A stretch of DNA of 32,340 bases, from NCBI RefSeq assembly GCF_011049865.1, contig NZ_DRGY01000035.1, forward strand, positions 1-32,340, written 5' to 3'. Both the position numbers and the translations under genes were made by a program. The stretch comes from Marinobacter antarcticus. GTDB lineage: Bacteria; Pseudomonadota; Gammaproteobacteria; Pseudomonadales; Oleiphilaceae. The notes beneath the pieces are model-generated. The model ran no database searches, was not told the origin of the DNA, and saw only the letters and a program-made list of their open reading frames with translations. Shown piece after piece: positions 15,933-23,647 of the stretch. Each line of letters begins with the position of its first letter. Within the stretch, counting starts at the first letter, position 1.

Positions 15933-16003
15933 CAGTGGTTGCCGGATTGTAAGCCACTGGGTACTATCCGTTTTGGAAAAAACCATGGAAAGGAGAAAGT
16001 ACA

Positions 16004-16339
16004 ATGGACTGTCCTACGATTTCGGGTTTGAAACTGGACTCTGAAGATCAGGAAGCACTGGAGGCAATAAGGAAGGCTCAGCGCAATGGAAACATGCTTG
16101 AGATTCTTTTACCCGCTGGTGTTTTAACAACGATATTTCTTGGCAATAACTCTGCGCAAGTGACTTTCAATGTTCATTCCACCGACTGGGTTTTGTTTGC
16201 TCAGTCAATGAGCAAGATTCAGCCTATCGTAAGAAAAACCATATCCAAAATCGCCCAAATGCAAAGACTCAGAGCAGGGTTGTCATACGAGCAACGCCAG
16301 TTCTGGGAAGCCGTGGATAATGGTTGCGGGGGCTATTAA
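16004..16339 (+). CDS. Cassette-encoded hypothetical protein (111 aa)
   Basis: I do not recognise this protein. It starts MDCPTISGLKLDSEDQEALE with AGGAGA at 15991-15996, 7 bases before the ATG, so it is very likely translated. There is no signal peptide or long membrane span. The sequence suggests an early helix, a central sheet (LEILLPAGVLTTIFLGN, then AQVTFNVHSTDWVLF) and a basic helix near residues 75-95, with a C-terminal GCGGY. It is the first gene of a two-gene cassette bounded by attC 5 and attC 6, and its stop is 1 bp before the next ATG, which implies coupled expression. Confidence 0.75.
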   Translation: MDCPTISGLKLDSEDQEALEAIRKAQRNGNMLEILLPAGVLTTIFLGNNSAQVTFNVHSTDWVLFAQSMSKIQPIVRKTISKIAQMQRLRAGLSYEQRQFWEAVDNGCGGY

Positions 16340-16340
16340 T

Positions 16341-16853
16341 ATGAAAATTAACTTCAAGTTCGCATTCCCTTTACTACTCGCCGCCACTTCTGCTCTTGCT
16401 GGCAGCAATGACGAATCTAGTGCACATCGGTACATCTCTGAGAGAATTGCACAATATGGAGAAGCAGTAGAGCGGTGTGAAAAGGTAGCGGCTAGCCGTC
16501 CCTTACCCGATGAGTCAGTGATCAAACATTTGCGTGGCTATAGTATCGAGAATGTTAGAATTTTTCTCATCACACGTAGCTCGCTTGTCGCGGAAGTTTG
16601 CGAAAAGCCAGAGTTGACTGAACTGGCTTACGCAATTGGTGTTTTGGAGGGTGCTGGTATTTCTGGGACACCAAAAGAGATTGTACAGAATATAAAATTG
16701 CTGGTTTTTGGCGAATCAACTTGGGGGTTGAAAAAGAAATATCTCGAGCTTCCAATGAGTGTCCAAAATATTTTGGAGCAAACGGATTATTTTGATGAGC
16801 CGTTCAATGATATTGCTATTCTGAACGCTATCGAAAATGCCAAAAAGCCATAA
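16341..16853 (+). CDS. Cassette-encoded exported hypothetical protein
   Basis: The 171-residue protein starts MKINFKFAFPLLLAATSALA, a clear Sec signal peptide with cleavage expected after ALA; the ATG is preceded by GGGGG at about 9 bases. The mature part is mostly helical with two cysteines (RCEKVAA and EVCEKPEL) that could form a disulphide. I recognise no family. It follows the previous cassette gene by 1 bp. Its stop codon lies within the CATAAC box of attC 6, the usual tight packing of cassettes. A periplasmic role is likely; the function is unknown. Confidence 0.78.
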   Translation: MKINFKFAFPLLLAATSALAGSNDESSAHRYISERIAQYGEAVERCEKVAASRPLPDESVIKHLRGYSIENVRIFLITRSSLVAEVCEKPELTELAYAIGVLEGAGISGTPKEIVQNIKLLVFGESTWGLKKKYLELPMSVQNILEQTDYFDEPFNDIAILNAIENAKKP

Positions 16854-16924
16854 CAAGACGCTGTTGCCGGACAATTTTCCGCCGCTTCGCGGCTCCAAAA
16901 CTGCCGCAAAGCTTTGCGTTAAAC
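16849..16924 (+). repeat. attC recombination site 6
   Basis: CATAAC (16849-16854) pairs with GTTAAAC (16918-16924). AACAAGACGCTG is the classic left arm, and the stem and CCGCCGCTTCGCGGCTCC loop repeat those of attC 5 with only small changes. Confidence 0.95.
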
Positions 16925-16937
16925 AGCACAAAAGAGA

Positions 16938-16976
16938 CCCAGGCTGCTGGAGTCATTCTGATTCCAGCAGCCTGGG
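16938..16976. repeat. Perfect 14 bp inverted repeat
   Basis: CCCAGGCTGCTGGA (16938-16951) and TCCAGCAGCCTGGG (16963-16976) flank an 11 bp loop. It lies between attC 6 and the end of the minus-strand MDR gene. No T-run follows on either strand, so it is a weak intrinsic terminator at best. It may be the core of another attC-like structure. Confidence 0.75.
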
Positions 16977-17002
16977 ATGGCCTTGCGGCCAGACATCAAA
17001 CG

Positions 17003-18130
17003 TTAGCTCTGTGGTTTGATCAGGAACTTCTCTCCGGTAGCCTGTTTGCCGTAAACCGCGATCGCATCCAGTTGTAAAGCACCAGCCAGGGATACCTCGT
17101 GAGTGTAGTGGCTGGCGAACGTGGTTTTGATCTCGGCGGCTATGCGTTTGCGCATGGCGATGGTGGTTTCCTTGCTCAGTTTTCCTAATGCATTAAACAA
17201 TAAGAAGCCGTTCACACCCCAGGCAAAACCAAAGCTGCGGTTTAGCGTGATGGGGCCGCGATCAAGCCCGCCATAAATATAAACCTGTTTATAGATGTCA
17301 GATCCATACACGCTGTATTCAGTGATGTTGCGAGCGACGGCGGCTTCCATGCAGGCGAGAATGTCACTAGCCAATTTACCGCCCCCAATAGGGTCGAACG
17401 CGATGGTCGCGCCGGTTTCGATCAGTGCTTGGGTCAGGTCTGCCATAAAGCTGTCGCTACTGGAGTTAACCACGTATTTGGCACCCAATTCGCGCAGCAA
17501 TGTTTCCTGTTCTGGCTTGCGGACGATATTGACCAGGTCGATGCCGTCGGCGATGCAGATGCGGTTGAGCATTTGTCCGAGGTTAGAGGCGGCGGCAGCG
17601 TGAACGATAGCCTTGTGACCTTCAGCGCGCATGGTTTCAACCATGGTTAATGCCGTCAGCGGGTTAACAAAGCTTGAAGCGCCTTCGGCTGCAGTCGTAC
17701 CCGGCTCTAGTTCCAGACAGCTTTGCACCTTGGCACAGAGATATTGGCGGTAGCTACCGCCGCCAATTACCGCAACGGTTTTGCCCATCAAGCTTTGCGC
17801 AGCGGCTGATGAGCCCGCAGCTACAACTGTACCGGCCCCTTCGTTGCCTACGGGTATAGGCTTGCCAACCCGCTTTTTAACGGCACCCATGAACTTGGCC
17901 GGGACATCGGCACTGATGACCGGGCGATCGGCGCTACCGGATTGGCTGGCAGTCGTCATATCGGCCGCGCTGAACATCACTCCCAGATCAGACGGGTTAA
18001 TAGGGGCGGCTTCGATGCGGATGACCACTTCGTTTTCGCCGGGCTGGGGGATCTCGATCTCGCGCAGGGCAAGTTCCAGTTTGTTGTCTTCGCTAATGGT
18101 GGAAATAAGTTCGATGTTGGTGTCCGACAT
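17003..18130 (-). CDS. MDR-superfamily zinc-binding-type alcohol dehydrogenase / quinone oxidoreductase
   Basis: This 375-residue protein has the GroES-like N-terminal fold (PGENEVVIRIEAAPINPSDLG, then VGNEGAGTVVAAG) and a Rossmann domain around residues 165-300 (HKAIVHAAAASNLGQMLNRI, ELGAKYVVNSS, ATIAFDPIGG). That places it among NAD(P)H-dependent oxidoreductases of the medium-chain superfamily, nearest quinone-oxidoreductase-like members. The substrate cannot be read. AGGAGA stands 6 bases before the ATG. It runs against the cassette array, and its stop codon is supplied by a GTTAGC resembling an attC right box, as in the yoeB cassette. Confidence 0.87.
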   Translation of the reverse strand: MSDTNIELISTISEDNKLELALREIEIPQPGENEVVIRIEAAPINPSDLGVMFSAADMTTASQSGSADRPVISADVPAKFMGAVKKRVGKPIPVGNEGAGTVVAAGSSAAAQSLMGKTVAVIGGGSYRQYLCAKVQSCLELEPGTTAAEGASSFVNPLTALTMVETMRAEGHKAIVHAAAASNLGQMLNRICIADGIDLVNIVRKPEQETLLRELGAKYVVNSSSDSFMADLTQALIETGATIAFDPIGGGKLASDILACMEAAVARNITEYSVYGSDIYKQVYIYGGLDRGPITLNRSFGFAWGVNGFLLFNALGKLSKETTIAMRKRIAAEIKTTFASHYTHEVSLAGALQLDAIAVYGKQATGEKFLIKPQS

Positions 18131-18199
18131 TTTTTTCTCCTGAAAAAAGTTAGGTCGTCTGTCACTTCGCTGAACTGTTTGATCGTAGCGGAGAACTGA

Positions 18200-18241
18200 G
18201 GTCAGATTAGCATTTCACCAAGCATTTATGTTCATCTGACC
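18200..18241. repeat. Inverted GGTCAGAT repeat between divergent genes
   Basis: GGTCAGAT (18200-18207) and ATCTGACC (18234-18241) are inverted around 26 bp that contain GCATTT twice. GGGGTCAGA-type motifs recur in proteobacterial intergenic repeats. It could be a small repeat remnant or a regulator site for either flanking gene. Confidence 0.4.
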
Positions 18242-18270
18242 CCAATGACACCGACAATGAGCTGATGGGT

Positions 18271-18807
18271 ATGAAAAATCATTTTGAATTGTTAGCTGCT
18301 TACAATCAGTGGATGAACTCCAAGATCTATGAGGTAGCAGGTCAACTCCCTGAAACAGAATTGGCGAAAGACCGCAGTGCCTTTTTTGGGTCGATTCTGG
18401 GCACACTTAATCACATCCTCGTTGGTGACACCATCTGGCTGAAACGGTTTGCCACCCACCCATCCTGCGAGGGTTCACTGCAGGAGGTTGCCAAGCTTCC
18501 AAATCCGACAAACCTAAGCCAGATAGTGTTTGACGATATTAGTAGCTTATCTGAACATCGGGCTTGGCTTGACCAGCAAATTATCAGCTGGATAGCCGAG
18601 CTAACCGAAGGTGATCTGGATTTCGTTCTCAGCTACCACAACACCAAAGGGGTTCCGGCCAACAAGCGGTATTCGAGTCTGGTTCTTCATTTCTTTAACC
18701 ATCAGACTCACCATCGGGGGCAAGTGTCTGCTTTATTATCACAGGCGGGTGCGGACGTTGGGGGTACTGACCTATTGGCTCTGATCCCGGAGGAAACTCA
18801 TGTATAA
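18271..18807 (+). CDS. DinB-family protein (putative metal-dependent hydrolase fold)
   Basis: About 178 residues, beginning MKNHFELLAAYNQWMNSKIY, the first helix of the DinB four-helix bundle. Metal-ligand histidines are visible in LNHILVGDTIW and in the FFNHQTHHRGQV helix. DinB-like proteins bind a divalent metal through three histidines; some are thiol transferases, most are uncharacterised. The ATG at 18271 is preferred over one two codons upstream because it matches the family start, though no strong ribosome site is seen. Its stop codon is inside TATAACCAG, the same left box that ends the truncated paralogue at 15860. The rest of an attC is not present. Confidence 0.88.
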   Translation: MKNHFELLAAYNQWMNSKIYEVAGQLPETELAKDRSAFFGSILGTLNHILVGDTIWLKRFATHPSCEGSLQEVAKLPNPTNLSQIVFDDISSLSEHRAWLDQQIISWIAELTEGDLDFVLSYHNTKGVPANKRYSSLVLHFFNHQTHHRGQVSALLSQAGADVGGTDLLALIPEETHV

Positions 18808-18875
18808 CCAGCCATTCATGTTCGCTCTGCACTTCTCCCACTTCAATCGCTACGCACCGATAATTCCATTTTAAT

Positions 18876-19313
18876 ATGAAACAGAAATCGCAATCTCAAC
18901 CAAATATTGCTCCTGAGGACCCTGTCGTTTTGTTCGATGGGGTGTGTCGATTATGCTCCGCGTGGGCGCGCTTCCTCATTAGGTTCGATAGAAAACGCCG
19001 ATTTAAATTAGCGACCGTTCAATCACTTGAGGGCCAGGCAATTCTTCAGTCCCACGGCTTCCCAACGGACTACTACGAAACCATGCTGCTTGCTGAGGGG
19101 CCGGATATTTATACCAAATCTGCTGCATTTTTCAGGGTAATGCGTGAACTGCCATGGCCGTGGCCATTGGCCTGTATTGGTTGGGTTGTGCCATCCGTCA
19201 TTCGAGACTGGCTATACGACCGTATAGCATTAAACCGGTACAAGTTGTTCGGTCGCTATGATGCTTGTGTCATTCCCAACAAAGATCATGATTCAAGGTT
19301 CCTGGGTGAATAG
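18876..19313 (+). CDS. DUF393 (DCC-family thiol-disulphide oxidoreductase-like) protein
   Basis: This 145-residue protein carries VVLFDGVCRLCSAWARFLIR near residue 22, the DxxCxxC motif that defines the DCC/YuxK (DUF393) family. LATVQSLEGQAIL and the later TKSAAFFRVMREL-GWVVPSVIRDWLYD blocks also match. The family is proposed to act in thiol chemistry, on motif grounds only. The 3' end overlaps the start of a DoxX-like membrane gene, and this pair often travels together, suggesting one operon. No clear ribosome site precedes the ATG. Confidence 0.9.
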   Translation: MKQKSQSQPNIAPEDPVVLFDGVCRLCSAWARFLIRFDRKRRFKLATVQSLEGQAILQSHGFPTDYYETMLLAEGPDIYTKSAAFFRVMRELPWPWPLACIGWVVPSVIRDWLYDRIALNRYKLFGRYDACVIPNKDHDSRFLGE

Positions 19314-19701
19314 TCCACTTTTTAGCTACGCCGTATGCCGGGGTACCCTTGCTTTTATTTGGTTCTATCAAGGCTTGATTCCGAAATTGCTTTACCCTCA
19401 TGAAGATGAGTTGGCAATGAGCATGGCGGCCGGGTTTTCACGTTCTGATGCGGTTCAGTTGGCCACTATTGCTGGCGTGTTAGAGATTGCCATGGCAGTT
19501 GTTACCTTGATATTTTGGCGGCAACGTTGGCCGATGCTGCTTACATTAGCCGCAATGATAGGTTTGCTGGCATTCGTAATTCTGGTGCAGCCCATGCTGC
19601 TGGTTGCCGCGTTCAACCCTGTAACAACTAATGTTGCTGTCGCCGCGCTTTCAATCACCAGTTTACATCTTCTGCGGGTGATAGGGAGTGATAGAGAGTG
19701 A
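19288..19701 (+). CDS. DoxX-like integral membrane protein
   Basis: About 137 residues with four hydrophobic spans: YAVCRGTLAFIWFYQGLIPK near the start, then AGVLEIAMAVVTLIFW, LLTLAAMIGLLAFVILVQP and a final NVAVAALSITSLHLL. The early FIWFYQGLIPKLLYPHEDEL is characteristic of DoxX-like proteins. The ATG at 19288 is assumed; one 30 bp upstream is also in frame and both overlap the DUF393 gene, implying translational coupling. The C-terminal codons run into a 10 bp tandem repeat, so the last residues (GSDRE) may be variable. Confidence 0.8.
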   Translation: MIQGSWVNSPLFSYAVCRGTLAFIWFYQGLIPKLLYPHEDELAMSMAAGFSRSDAVQLATIAGVLEIAMAVVTLIFWRQRWPMLLTLAAMIGLLAFVILVQPMLLVAAFNPVTTNVAVAALSITSLHLLRVIGSDRE

Positions 19702-19717
19702 TAAAGAGTCATAGCTA
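19678..19717. repeat. Short tandem repeat, 10 bp unit, about four copies
   Basis: GTGATAGGGA, GTGATAGAGA, GTGATAAAGA and a decayed GTCATAGCTA follow each other. The DoxX-like gene's stop codon is inside the array, so copy-number change would alter its C terminus. Confidence 0.75.
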
Positions 19718-19801
19718 ACGAGACGCTGTATGTTTCAGGCTGCAGCTGATGTTGGCTTTAGATGCCTGGGATAGGGCTAATTTCCAAGATAAGGAACACC
19801 C

Positions 19802-20134
19802 GTGAAAAAGTTGATTCTGGCCTTCGTTTTATTCAGTGGTTCATGTTTTGCCCATGAACCCGAGAAAGCTCCGGAACTTTGGTCCTGGTTTAAAGATCTC
19901 GACAAGTCTGCTGCAGCTTGTGAGATTCAGAGCTCATTTGCGCTCCAGAAAATTGGCATTGAGAACCAGGTCGAGAACGAATACGGGATCTACGGAACCT
20001 ACAAAGGCAACCGGGTGGTCGTAAAATGCCTGGCTATGGAAAAAGGCAAAAGCAAAGTCTGGGTGGCTGTGGCTGGCAACGATAGAGATGCCGTTGAGCT
20101 GGTTCGAAACATGATCGTAAAAGAGATCATTTAG
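19802..20134 (+). CDS. Exported hypothetical protein (110 aa)
   Basis: The protein starts, at a GTG preceded by AAGGAACACCC, with MKKLILAFVLFSGSCFAHEP, a Sec signal peptide likely cleaved after CFA. The mature part is about 90 residues with two cysteines (AACEIQ and VKCLAM) and reads as a small alpha/beta domain (ENEYGIYGTYKGNRVVVKCL, SKVWVAVAGNDRDAVELVRN). I recognise no family. A periplasmic location is likely. A partly preserved attC left arm about 80 bp upstream hints that it was once in the cassette array. Confidence 0.72.
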   Translation: MKKLILAFVLFSGSCFAHEPEKAPELWSWFKDLDKSAAACEIQSSFALQKIGIENQVENEYGIYGTYKGNRVVVKCLAMEKGKSKVWVAVAGNDRDAVELVRNMIVKEII

Positions 20135-20213
20135 TGGATTGCACAATCAACGTCAGCGCAGATTTTACCGGGATAAGAGTAATCTCAATGCACATTATAA
20201 AAGGATGATAGGT

Positions 20214-20630
20214 ATGATTTTCTTTGATGCTGCCCGTTGGCGGGGCGCTACCATTGTGGTGGCATTGTGCGGGTCGTTGGCCAGTTGCGCGGCTCTTTCG
20301 CCTGCGCCGAATTTGACCTCCGATGAAAAGAAAGCCCTCAGTACCAGCCTGAACGAGAAATACCAGGCGTATCAGGATTGCATGGCCAGTGAATCCGATC
20401 GCTTCAGCCATATCACATCCGCATCACCTTCAGACATTGCCAAGGGCGCCCAAGCCGGCTGTGAAGCTGCTTTCAAGAGTTATCAGAAGGCCGTGACCAA
20501 ACAGTTTACGGCCTTTGTATCAAGTGCCGGTCAAGCTGAAGCCCAAAGCCGGGCTGACCAGCATGCCAGTGATGCAAAAGATCACATCTGGGGTCATGTT
20601 ATCCAACGGGTTCTGATCCAAAGACAATAA
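20214..20630 (+). CDS. Putative lipoprotein
   Basis: The 138-residue protein starts MIFFDAARWRGATIVVALCG and has lipobox LASC at about residue 26, so it should be lipidated. The mature part is polar and helical (DEKKALSTSLNEKYQAYQDC, then AGCEAAFKSYQKAVTKQF). The ATG at 20214 is chosen because AAGGA lies 8 bases before it and because it places the lipobox correctly; the frame itself opens earlier at 20139. It follows the exported protein gene closely on the same strand. Its function is unknown. Confidence 0.68.
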   Translation: MIFFDAARWRGATIVVALCGSLASCAALSPAPNLTSDEKKALSTSLNEKYQAYQDCMASESDRFSHITSASPSDIAKGAQAGCEAAFKSYQKAVTKQFTAFVSSAGQAEAQSRADQHASDAKDHIWGHVIQRVLIQRQ

Positions 20631-20693
20631 ACCAGAGGTTAGGGGGATACGCGGCGCTCACACGTTGAGTTCGATTCAACCGGGAAAAATATT

Positions 20694-21362
20694 ATGACCT
20701 CCTCACTTCCTCGGCTCTACTCTTTTCGTCGCTGTCCCTATGCCATGCGTGCCCGGCTCGGTCTCTTGTTTGCCGGGTTGCAGGTGGAGCTGCGGGAGAT
20801 CGTCCTGAAGAACAAGCCGGCTGAAATGCTGGCGATTAGCCCGAAAGGCACCGTGCCTGTTTTACAGTGTTTTGAGGGTGCTGTGATTGAGGAGAGCCGG
20901 GACATAATGGTGTGGGCGCTTGAGCAGCAGGATCCGCAAGGGTTGTTGGATGCACAGGTTTTGCACCAGGCCAACGCTCTGATCGAGCAAAACGACAACG
21001 AGTTCAAGTATTGGCTGGATCGCTATAAATACGCCGACCGTCATCTCGAAATGTCCCAGAAAGAGTATCGGCAACGGGGCGAAGCCTTTTTACAGGTTTT
21101 AGAGGCGTTGCTGTCTAAAAACCCTTTCCTGCTGGGGACTAACGTGACCATCGCAGATATTGGCATCGTGCCGTTTGTTCGCCAATTCGCCTATGTTGAT
21201 CGCGATGTTTTTGACAGCCTACCCCACCCCAACCTGCAGCTTTGGCTACAACACTGGCTGGAGCACCCATTCTTTCTGCAAACCATGACCAGGTTTCAGC
21301 CATGGCAAGAGGGAGATGACGTGGTGGTTTTTCCTAGGCAGCGTCTGACGTGCGGCCGGTAG
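20694..21362 (+). CDS. Glutathione S-transferase family protein
   Basis: This 222-residue protein has a thioredoxin-like N-terminal domain with RRCPYAMRARL (Cys14), the active-site motif of Cys-type (beta/omega-like) GSTs, followed by SPKGTVPVLQ and EESRDIMVWALE, which bind glutathione. The C-terminal half is the helical GST domain, with the NVTIADIGIVPFVRQF cap. Likely roles are glutathione transfer or thiol reduction. Its 3' end overlaps the 3' end of the convergent diguanylate cyclase gene by 29 bp. No clear ribosome site was seen. Confidence 0.92.
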   Translation: MTSSLPRLYSFRRCPYAMRARLGLLFAGLQVELREIVLKNKPAEMLAISPKGTVPVLQCFEGAVIEESRDIMVWALEQQDPQGLLDAQVLHQANALIEQNDNEFKYWLDRYKYADRHLEMSQKEYRQRGEAFLQVLEALLSKNPFLLGTNVTIADIGIVPFVRQFAYVDRDVFDSLPHPNLQLWLQHWLEHPFFLQTMTRFQPWQEGDDVVVFPRQRLTCGR

Positions 21363-23106
21363 AAATCTGATTGCGCCCCTGAACTTTGGCCTGATATAGC
21401 TCTTCGTCGGCCTTGGAAATAGCGTGTTCCAGGGTGACATGTTGAGCGTGCCGGCTGGCGACACCCACACTGATGGTGCATCGAATCATTCTGCCGTGAT
21501 CGTTGACCACCAGTTGCTCGATATTGTGGCGAAAACGCTCAGCCACGGTGCGGGCTTCGGCCTCGTCCGTTTCCGGCAACAAAAGCGTGAATTCTTCACC
21601 ACCCCAGCGGGCCAGAAGGTCGCCTTTGCGCCGGGAGTTATCGAGCTCGTCGGCAATTTTTTTCAATATCCTGTCGCCGGCCGCATGGCCATATTGGTCA
21701 TTGATGCTCTTGAAATGGTCAATATCGATCATAGCCACGCACACATTGCCGCCCTTGCGCGTGGACAGGCTCCACAGTGATTCGGCGACAGGCAGAAAAC
21801 CACGCCGGTTGTTGAGGCCGGTCAGCAGATCGATCTGGGCCGTTCGCTCGGCTGTCACTCGGGCCACTTTGTTTTTACGGGTCAGATCGGCCAACGCCAA
21901 CATCAACAGAATGGCGTCCACTACCATGCCGATGTCGAGGGCATGGTAGCCAAGCCGGGAATAACGAATCACGCCGTCTACCGTCAAGGCCGTAACAGAG
22001 GCGCCAATAGCGGAGGCCAGTGTGCCCAACATGAAATAGCGTGTGGATTGGTTACCTGCCATCCAGCTCGACACGCCCATGTAGAGCATCAGCACCGTGA
22101 ACACAGGCACAACCAGGAACGCCAGTTGTAGCGCCATACCCTGTTTGTCCAAGGCGAAAAACACACCAAAGAGCGCGAAATAGGCCACACCGATGGCCTG
22201 GATGGTTTTATGAAGCCTTGGTCGGTAGCGTCGGGTTTTCAGAAAACTCGTCGCAAAAGCCAGGCCAGAGCTGACGAAACACAGCATGAACAGCGGTGGC
22301 GCCCACTGTTGCCAGCCCACGGAATCGGGCCACAGCAGGGCCATGCCGATACCGTTGTAAGACGCCGTCACAACCACGAACGTGCCCGTGTAGAGCGAGT
22401 AGAACAGATACCGCCACTTCCGAAGGCCGGCGAACAGCATCAGGTTGTAGGCAGACAGCGCAAACATAACGCCGTACACGAAGCTGAAGAAGATCGCCTC
22501 TGCCTGCTCTCGGCTATGGTTTTCGGTAATGCTGGAAAAGTAGAGTGGCACCACCATTGGATCTGCCGTCTCAACGCGCAGTAATAGACGTGCCTTGCCA
22601 GGCGGAAGCAGAAAATCGGCGCTGGGTAGGCGTTTGGCAATGGAACGATGCCCCAGCGCGATACGATCACCGCCAACAAAATGCTGTGGCTGTTGGCCTT
22701 CGGTTATGAGAAAGAAGTCGACCCTTTCCAGCCAACCTGTTCCGACGGACACGCGCCGCAAAATGGGGTCGGCGGTTGGATTGGACACGTTCGCCACCAG
22801 CCATATCGCACCGGAATTGATGCCATTGGCTAACACGCTGGTCTCCGGGCGCGCCAGGACAGCCGGATTAGCACTGATCAGAGACTGAACGTCGTCAACG
22901 GAGAGCGTTTCTCCTTGTTCAACGAGGTAGGCCACCCGATCGGTCATTGCGCGCTGGTAGTCGGCGCGAGCGTCAATCAGGGGCCATGCGCCGTAGTCGT
23001 GCGCTGGTTCCGCCTGCGCGCCTGTTGTCAGGTTCAGAATGGCCAGAAGGAAAAAGAGGAACCAATGCCGTTGCACTTGATTATATTTCCGTGAATATTT
23101 TTGCAT
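21334..23106 (-). CDS. Membrane diguanylate cyclase with 7TMR-DISM sensor (GGDEF)
   Basis: 590 residues. A signal peptide ending in GAQAEP precedes a periplasmic 7TMR-DISMED2-like sensor (about 40-185). Seven hydrophobic helices follow (about 190-400; ending LDIGMVVDAILLMLALADL). The C-terminal GGDEF domain starts at DLLTGLNNRRGF. The catalytic motif is intact as GGEEF, with the metal ligand in MIDIDHFKSIND, and an RKGD inhibitory site five residues upstream, so c-di-GMP product feedback is expected. It converts two GTP to c-di-GMP in response to a periplasmic signal, as yet unknown. It converges on the GST gene. Confidence 0.94.
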   Translation of the reverse strand: MQKYSRKYNQVQRHWFLFFLLAILNLTTGAQAEPAHDYGAWPLIDARADYQRAMTDRVAYLVEQGETLSVDDVQSLISANPAVLARPETSVLANGINSGAIWLVANVSNPTADPILRRVSVGTGWLERVDFFLITEGQQPQHFVGGDRIALGHRSIAKRLPSADFLLPPGKARLLLRVETADPMVVPLYFSSITENHSREQAEAIFFSFVYGVMFALSAYNLMLFAGLRKWRYLFYSLYTGTFVVVTASYNGIGMALLWPDSVGWQQWAPPLFMLCFVSSGLAFATSFLKTRRYRPRLHKTIQAIGVAYFALFGVFFALDKQGMALQLAFLVVPVFTVLMLYMGVSSWMAGNQSTRYFMLGTLASAIGASVTALTVDGVIRYSRLGYHALDIGMVVDAILLMLALADLTRKNKVARVTAERTAQIDLLTGLNNRRGFLPVAESLWSLSTRKGGNVCVAMIDIDHFKSINDQYGHAAGDRILKKIADELDNSRRKGDLLARWGGEEFTLLLPETDEAEARTVAERFRHNIEQLVVNDHGRMIRCTISVGVASRHAQHVTLEHAISKADEELYQAKVQGRNQISTGRTSDAA

Positions 23107-23244
23107 TGGTTATAGGTAAACCTGCGAAACTTACCGAAGGCCTCCAGCTTTTACTCGATTGATCATCCGATACGCGCAGTTTATCAGGCTATTGTCTGAT
23201 TTTACGCGAACAAAATGAACCTGCGAATAACCCTGCCGTAGTTC

Positions 23245-23273
23245 TTGAGCACCCAATCTATATTGCCTAGAAT
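23245..23273 (+). promoter_or_regulatory. Putative sigma-70 promoter of the DUF3297 gene
   Basis: TTGAGC (23245-23250) and TAGAAT (23268-23273) are separated by 17 bp and lie about 33 bp before the ATG, an arrangement close to consensus. Confidence 0.6.
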
Positions 23274-23305
23274 GGCGCTCTTTCTATTTAATGCAGGTCA
23301 TTACC

Positions 23306-23554
23306 ATGAACGATACGAAATCGCTGCCAATGTTACCGGATCGACTTTCAAGAAACCCCCATAGTGCGCATCACGTAGCAGAAGTCTTCGATCACGATAT
23401 TGGTATTCGGCTTAATGGTAAAGAACGAACCAATGTCGAGGAATATTGCATCAGTGAAGGTTGGATAAAAATCGCCTCGCCCAGAGCGCTGGATCGTCGC
23501 GGGCAGCCGATTCTGATGACACTGAAAGGAAAGGTTGAAGCCTACTACGATTAA
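23306..23554 (+). CDS. DUF3297 family protein
   Basis: This 82-residue protein contains PDRLSRNPHSAHHVAEVFDH, then DIGIRLNGKERTNVEEYCIS and a TLKGKVEAYY end, matching DUF3297 along its length. This is a small family of unknown function found widely in gammaproteobacteria. The ATG at 23306 is preferred over one five codons upstream, as it gives the family's normal N terminus (MNDTKSLPMLPD). It stands alone between divergent and convergent neighbours, with its own promoter. Confidence 0.9.
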   Translation: MNDTKSLPMLPDRLSRNPHSAHHVAEVFDHDIGIRLNGKERTNVEEYCISEGWIKIASPRALDRRGQPILMTLKGKVEAYYD

Positions 23555-23647
23555 GTAACGAGGTTAGCGACCGACGATCGATCTGATGGATGGGCGGGGG
23601 TTTTTCCGGCCCCCTGTTAGAACCAGACCAAGACACGATGGTCGTCG

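Noticed and set aside
15853..16044. A 63-codon gene across attC 5
   Set aside because: It is translated from attC DNA and its end overlaps the well-supported gene at 16004.
16938..16976. Intrinsic terminator
   Set aside because: The stem is excellent but no T-run follows on either strand, so it is listed only as an inverted repeat.
19713..19757. A complete attC (GCTAAC ... GTTGGC)
   Set aside because: The two boxes are only about 45 bp apart and there is no proper internal stem; treated as a decayed arm.
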